Source: JBAXBF01 sp034429745
Lineage (GTDB): Bacteria; Chloroflexota; Anaerolineae; Anaerolineales; DRKV01
Reading direction: 5' to 3'
NCBI GenBank assembly: GCA_034429745.1
Contig: DAOUFY010000174.1
Location: 1 to 32,817, forward strand
DNA length: 32,817 bases
This document shows positions 29,756-32,817 of this stretch, piece by piece (within the stretch, counting starts at the first letter, position 1; the number at the start of each line of letters is the position of its first letter). The notes under the pieces are model-generated. The model made no database searches. It saw nothing but the letters and a program-made list of their open reading frames with translations, and was not told the DNA's origin. The position numbers were made by a program, and so were the translations under genes.

Positions 29756-32176
29756 TTATTGATTGCGCAGCCTTAAACTATTGGATACCACAAACACACT
29801 GCTGAAAGCCATTGCTGCGGCTGCCAGCATGGGTTTCAACCAACCGATAGCAGCAACAGGGATCAGTATGACATTATAAAAGAACGCCCAAAAGAGATTT
29901 TGTTTAATCGTTCTCAGGGTATGGCGGGCAAGCAAGATTGTTCGGGGCACACCGTTTAAATCCCCACTCATTAACACGATAGGCGCAGAAGCCATGGCAA
30001 TATCCGTTCCTGTGCCCAAGGCAATCCCGACATCTGCCTGACTTAACGCCGGAGCATCGTTGATCCCATCCCCGACCATTGCAACAACTCTGCCCTCCTG
30101 CTGCAGTTTTTTCACTTGTTCTGCTTTTTCTGCCGCTAGGACTTCAGCTAAAACATTATCAATACCAACCTCTTTGGCAATTGCTAAAGCAGTTTTGCGG
30201 TTATCTCCGCTTATCATAACTACGGATAAGCCCAAATTACGCATAGCTTGAACTGCTTGACGAGATTCCGGTTTCAGCACATCCGCTAAAGCAATAACCC
30301 CAGCAATAGCTTGATCTATGGCGATGAACATCGTTGTCTTTCCCTTTTCTTGCAACTGCTGGATAATTTCCGCATTTCCATTCCAAGAATAACCCAACTC
30401 TTTCATGTAGGCTACGCTGCCAATACGAACTTGCTTGCCTTCAACTACCGCTTGAATCCCTTGGCTTACCTCAGCCCTGAAATCTGTTGGTTCACTTAAC
30501 GATAATCCTCTAGCTTGAGCTTCAGCTACAACTGCTGCTCCTAGGGGGTGCTCACTTCCCCTTTCTGCAGAAGCTGCAATTTTGAGAAGTTCATCAGATG
30601 AACGCGAATCGAAAGCTATAACATCTGTAACCGTTGGCTTGCCTAGTGTTACCGTACCTGTTTTATCCAATACAACTGTATCAACCCGAGCCGCGCGTTC
30701 TATGGCTTCACTTGATTTGAAGAGAACGCCTTGTTCAGCCCCACGACCGCTAGCTACCATAATCGCAGTAGGTGTAGCAAGCCCCATCGCGCAAGGACAA
30801 GCAACGACGAGCACCGCCACCATGTTCATCAATGCCCGTATGAAAACTGAATTATCAGCAGATGTTGCATGCAAAGGTACAAAGAAATACCAAACGCAAA
30901 AAGTGATTACGGCAATCACCATCACAATAGGGACAAAAACAGCAGCTACCCGATCTGCTAACTTTTGTATCGGTGCCTTACTGGTTTGGGCTTCTTCCAC
31001 TAAACGGATAATTTGAGCTAATACCGTATCCTTGCCTACTTTGTTTGCTCTAATTTTCAATAAGCCTTGGGTATTTACTGTCCCGCCTATCACTTCCGAA
31101 CCCGGTTGTTTTTCCAGAGGGAGGGATTCACCAGTTAACATCGATTCATCCACAGCAGAGTGCCCTTCAAGTACAATACCATCTACAGGTATCCTCTCTC
31201 CAGGTCGAATGAGAAGAACATCATCCACAAGCACATTCTCTATTGGAAGTTCTATTTCCTTGCCATCACGAATTACATGGGCTGTTTTTGGCTGCAAACC
31301 CATGAGTTTTTTTATCGCTTCACTCGTCCGTCCTTTAGCACGCGCTTCTAAAAATTTGCCCAATTTAATTAAGGTGATGATCACGGCGGCTGTCTCATAA
31401 TAGACATGTCCTTCAAGCAAACCAATAGTGATCGCAACTGAGATAAAATATGCAGCAGACGAGCCCAAAGCCACTAACACGTCCATGTTTGCCGTGCCAT
31501 TGCGCAAAGCATGATACGCTCCTTTATAATATTGCCAACCAACAATAAATTGAACCGGGGTTGCCAATGCAAACATCAGCCATTTTAACCAAGCAGCTTC
31601 CATCCATTCCATTGGCAATAAGCCAAAGTCGCTCCCCATAGCTAAAACAAAGAGCGGCAGGGTAAATACAGCGCCCAAGATCACGAGACGTTTACTTTGG
31701 GCAATTTCGGCTTGCCTAGCTTGGCTTTCGGCGTCCAACATGCCATCTTCTTCTTTCAATACACCCTTAAACCCTTGTTCCGTAATATTATGGATGATGT
31801 CTTTTTCACTGAGCATTGTAGGGATAAACCGTACAATAGCTATCCCAGTCCCTACATTCAGACTCACAGATAAGACACCTTCCAATGAAGAGATGGATTT
31901 TTCCAAGCGCCGCGCATCATTATCCTCGCTTAAGCCTGAAATGAAAAATCGGCTCTCATTCACAACAACATCATAACCAGCCCGCTGTACCCGTTCAATT
32001 ACAGCATTTAAGCCAGATTGATGAGGTTCCATTTCAACCATTGCTCTTTCAGTAGAAAGATTTACACTGACAGTTTTTACTCCCGGCGCTTTTTTAATAT
32101 TTCTTTCCACCGTAGCTACGCAATTAGCGCAGGTCATCCCTTTGATTGGCAAAGTGATTCGCTTTATTTCTTCCAT
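29756..32176 (-). CDS. copA: Copper-exporting P1B-type ATPase, one intact and one degenerate metal-binding domain
   Basis: An 806-residue membrane ATPase that pumps Cu(I) out of the cytoplasm. The first N-terminal HMA domain has GMTCANC (C16, C19). A second HMA-like domain (about 75-140) has the same fold pattern, but its CxxC has become E84-D-N-D87, so it should not bind Cu(I) in the usual way. Core motifs: TGE (348-350) in the actuator domain, the membrane CPC (460-462) that defines the copper/silver class, the phosphorylated D504 in DKTGT, the HPLG motif and GDGINDAP. AAAGGATGG is a good ribosome site for the ATG at 32176. It follows copZ after 28 nt and ends at a clear terminator. Confidence 0.95.
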   Translation of the reverse strand: MEEIKRITLPIKGMTCANCVATVERNIKKAPGVKTVSVNLSTERAMVEMEPHQSGLNAVIERVQRAGYDVVVNESRFFISGLSEDNDARRLEKSISSLEGVLSVSLNVGTGIAIVRFIPTMLSEKDIIHNITEQGFKGVLKEEDGMLDAESQARQAEIAQSKRLVILGAVFTLPLFVLAMGSDFGLLPMEWMEAAWLKWLMFALATPVQFIVGWQYYKGAYHALRNGTANMDVLVALGSSAAYFISVAITIGLLEGHVYYETAAVIITLIKLGKFLEARAKGRTSEAIKKLMGLQPKTAHVIRDGKEIELPIENVLVDDVLLIRPGERIPVDGIVLEGHSAVDESMLTGESLPLEKQPGSEVIGGTVNTQGLLKIRANKVGKDTVLAQIIRLVEEAQTSKAPIQKLADRVAAVFVPIVMVIAVITFCVWYFFVPLHATSADNSVFIRALMNMVAVLVVACPCAMGLATPTAIMVASGRGAEQGVLFKSSEAIERAARVDTVVLDKTGTVTLGKPTVTDVIAFDSRSSDELLKIAASAERGSEHPLGAAVVAEAQARGLSLSEPTDFRAEVSQGIQAVVEGKQVRIGSVAYMKELGYSWNGNAEIIQQLQEKGKTTMFIAIDQAIAGVIALADVLKPESRQAVQAMRNLGLSVVMISGDNRKTALAIAKEVGIDNVLAEVLAAEKAEQVKKLQQEGRVVAMVGDGINDAPALSQADVGIALGTGTDIAMASAPIVLMSGDLNGVPRTILLARHTLRTIKQNLFWAFFYNVILIPVAAIGWLKPMLAAAAMAFSSVFVVSNSLRLRNQ

Positions 32177-32204
32177 AAGCCATCCTTTCCCTAGAAATAA
32201 GTTT

Positions 32205-32408
32205 CTATTTTGGTGGATAGTGAATTTCGCTTAAAAGAGAACGCAGTTTCTCTTCATCCGCGGGGTCAGAATAATCTATCGTAACCTTTTTATTCTCCAA
32301 ATCACCTTCAACATTCTGGACACCTTCGATATCCATAAGCTCACTTTTGATGGTTCGGATACAATGCATGCAAGAAATGTTTGGGATAGTATAGGTAACA
32401 GTAATCAT
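32205..32408 (-). CDS. copZ: Heavy-metal-associated domain copper chaperone (CopZ-like)
   Basis: A 67-residue single HMA domain with ISCMHC supplying the CxxC copper site, and the beta-alpha-beta pattern typical of Atx1/CopZ. It should carry Cu(I) to the ATPase encoded next. Two adjacent ATGs exist (32411 and 32408); the ribosome site AAGGAGG lies only three bases before the first and six before the second, so 32408 is preferred. The csoR stop overlaps this point (TAATG). Being in the csoR operon supports copper rather than another metal. Confidence 0.9.
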   Translation of the reverse strand: MITVTYTIPNISCMHCIRTIKSELMDIEGVQNVEGDLENKKVTIDYSDPADEEKLRSLLSEIHYPPK

Positions 32409-32410
32409 CA

Positions 32411-32749
32411 TTAACCTCCTTTCTGAGATACTTCAAATACTTCAGCAATCTCCTTGATAACCCGCTCTCTTTCGGCTTGGTTTTCACTTTGAATGGCAGT
32501 GATTACACAAGTGTTGAGATGCTGGTTAAGAATGGCGACACTAACTTTATTCAACGCAGCTTGAACTGCTTGAATTTGACGAATAATATCTATACAATAG
32601 GCATCCTCTTCAAGCATACGCTGAATACCGCGCAGATGTCCTTCAACCGTCTTCAGCCGATGAATTGAGTCGCGATGATCGTGCACATGGGAATGATGCT
32701 CTATTGTATGATTACGATGGGCTTCATGATGATGATTATTATTGTCCAT
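32411..32749 (-). CDS. csoR: CsoR-type copper-sensing repressor with His-rich N-terminus
   Basis: A 112-residue all-helical repressor of the CsoR/RcnR family. Cu(I) ligands are in the expected places: C52 (AYCIDII), H77 and C81 (LNQHLNTC), which marks a copper rather than nickel or formaldehyde sensor. VEGHLRGIQRM is the family's N-terminal helix signature. The first 25 residues carry ten histidines, an unusual extension that may bind additional metal. AAGGAG sits about 11 bases before the ATG. The gene heads the copZ-copA operon, which it should repress until Cu(I) rises. A palindrome at 32805 is a likely operator. Confidence 0.9.
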   Translation of the reverse strand: MDNNNHHHEAHRNHTIEHHSHVHDHRDSIHRLKTVEGHLRGIQRMLEEDAYCIDIIRQIQAVQAALNKVSVAILNQHLNTCVITAIQSENQAERERVIKEIAEVFEVSQKGG

Positions 32750-32764
32750 TTCTCTATGAACTCC

Positions 32765-32792
32765 TTGACAAAATCGTTTGTTAGGATATAAT
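32765..32792 (+). promoter_or_regulatory. Perfect-consensus sigma-70 promoter pointing out of the right edge
   Basis: TTGACA (32765-32770), a 16-nt spacer and TATAAT (32787-32792) on the plus strand. Transcription would begin near 32799 and leave the window. It is divergent from csoR. Confidence 0.65.
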
Positions 32793-32804
32793 ATTTACAG
32801 AGCC

Positions 32805-32817
32805 ATACCCATATGGG
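32805..32817. promoter_or_regulatory. Candidate CsoR operator, cut by the window edge
   Basis: ATACCCATATGGG, containing the perfect palindrome CCCATATGGG. It fits the ATACCC...GGGTAT pattern of known CsoR sites; the last three bases fall outside the window. It lies just after the predicted start of the rightward transcript and upstream of csoR on the other strand, so it could control both. Confidence 0.5.

Noticed and set aside
1..32817. CRISPR arrays, insertion sequences or prophage genes
   Set aside because: I saw no regularly spaced repeats, no transposase or phage structural genes on either strand.

Overview
This window looks like a piece of chromosome from a bacterium of moderate GC content, most plausibly an Anaerolineae-type Chloroflexota. 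That placement is inferred from several traits seen together: a very enlarged SecA without the usual C-terminal zinc motif, a 14-repeat WD40 lipoprotein, Thr/Pro-rich linkers on exported proteins, an LCP protein with a LytR_C domain, and a gamma-alpha fused 2-oxoacid:ferredoxin oxidoreductase. No marker gene settles the phylum. Genes are densely packed, with many 1-23 nt overlaps, several TTG/GTG starts, and extended -10 (TGnTATAAT) promoters.

Layout. 68-3031 (+): a small ribbon-helix-helix protein with a four-cysteine tail, then a zinc/manganese-type ABC importer (lipoprotein, permease, ATPase). 3078-9463 (-): WD40 lipoprotein followed by the giant secA, with a perfect 10-bp hairpin between them. 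9640-13405 (-): ridA, a GT2 glycosyltransferase, a polyprenyl-phosphate sugar transferase and a nucleotide-sugar epimerase, all overlapping or nearly so; this is a surface-glycan operon headed by ridA. 13539-16026 (-): an AT-rich type II restriction-modification pair, flanked by two similar A-tract/GCG/T-tract hairpins. 16137-16995 (-): tRNA-Pro(UGG) and a zinc-dependent phospholipase C-like protein. 17108-18420 (+): two paralogous single-pass membrane proteins with an ATGA overlap. 18432-19865 (-): LCP protein, divergent from an ABC-F ATPase (19952-22054, +). 22090-24753 (-): Lon protease, divergent from an MFS exporter (24867-26093, +). 26207-29076 (+): korAB. 29086-29649 (-): hypoxanthine phosphoribosyltransferase. 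29756-32749 (-): a copper-handling operon, csoR-copZ-copA. At the right edge a perfect-consensus promoter points out of the window, followed by a CsoR-like palindrome.

How the genes fit together. Two metal-homeostasis modules bracket the window: metal import on the left with its own candidate regulator, and copper sensing/export on the right. The envelope theme is strong in the middle (SecA, WD40 lipoprotein, glycan operon, LCP, paired membrane proteins). The restriction-modification pair is the clearest sign of horizontal transfer. There is no CRISPR array, insertion sequence, integrase or rRNA. I do not see a clearly new multi-gene defence or metabolic system. The best candidates for something undescribed are the RHH/four-Cys regulator, the expanded SecA, the duplicated membrane-protein pair, and the promoter/operator leading out of the right edge. 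No stretch longer than 300 bases lacks a gene.
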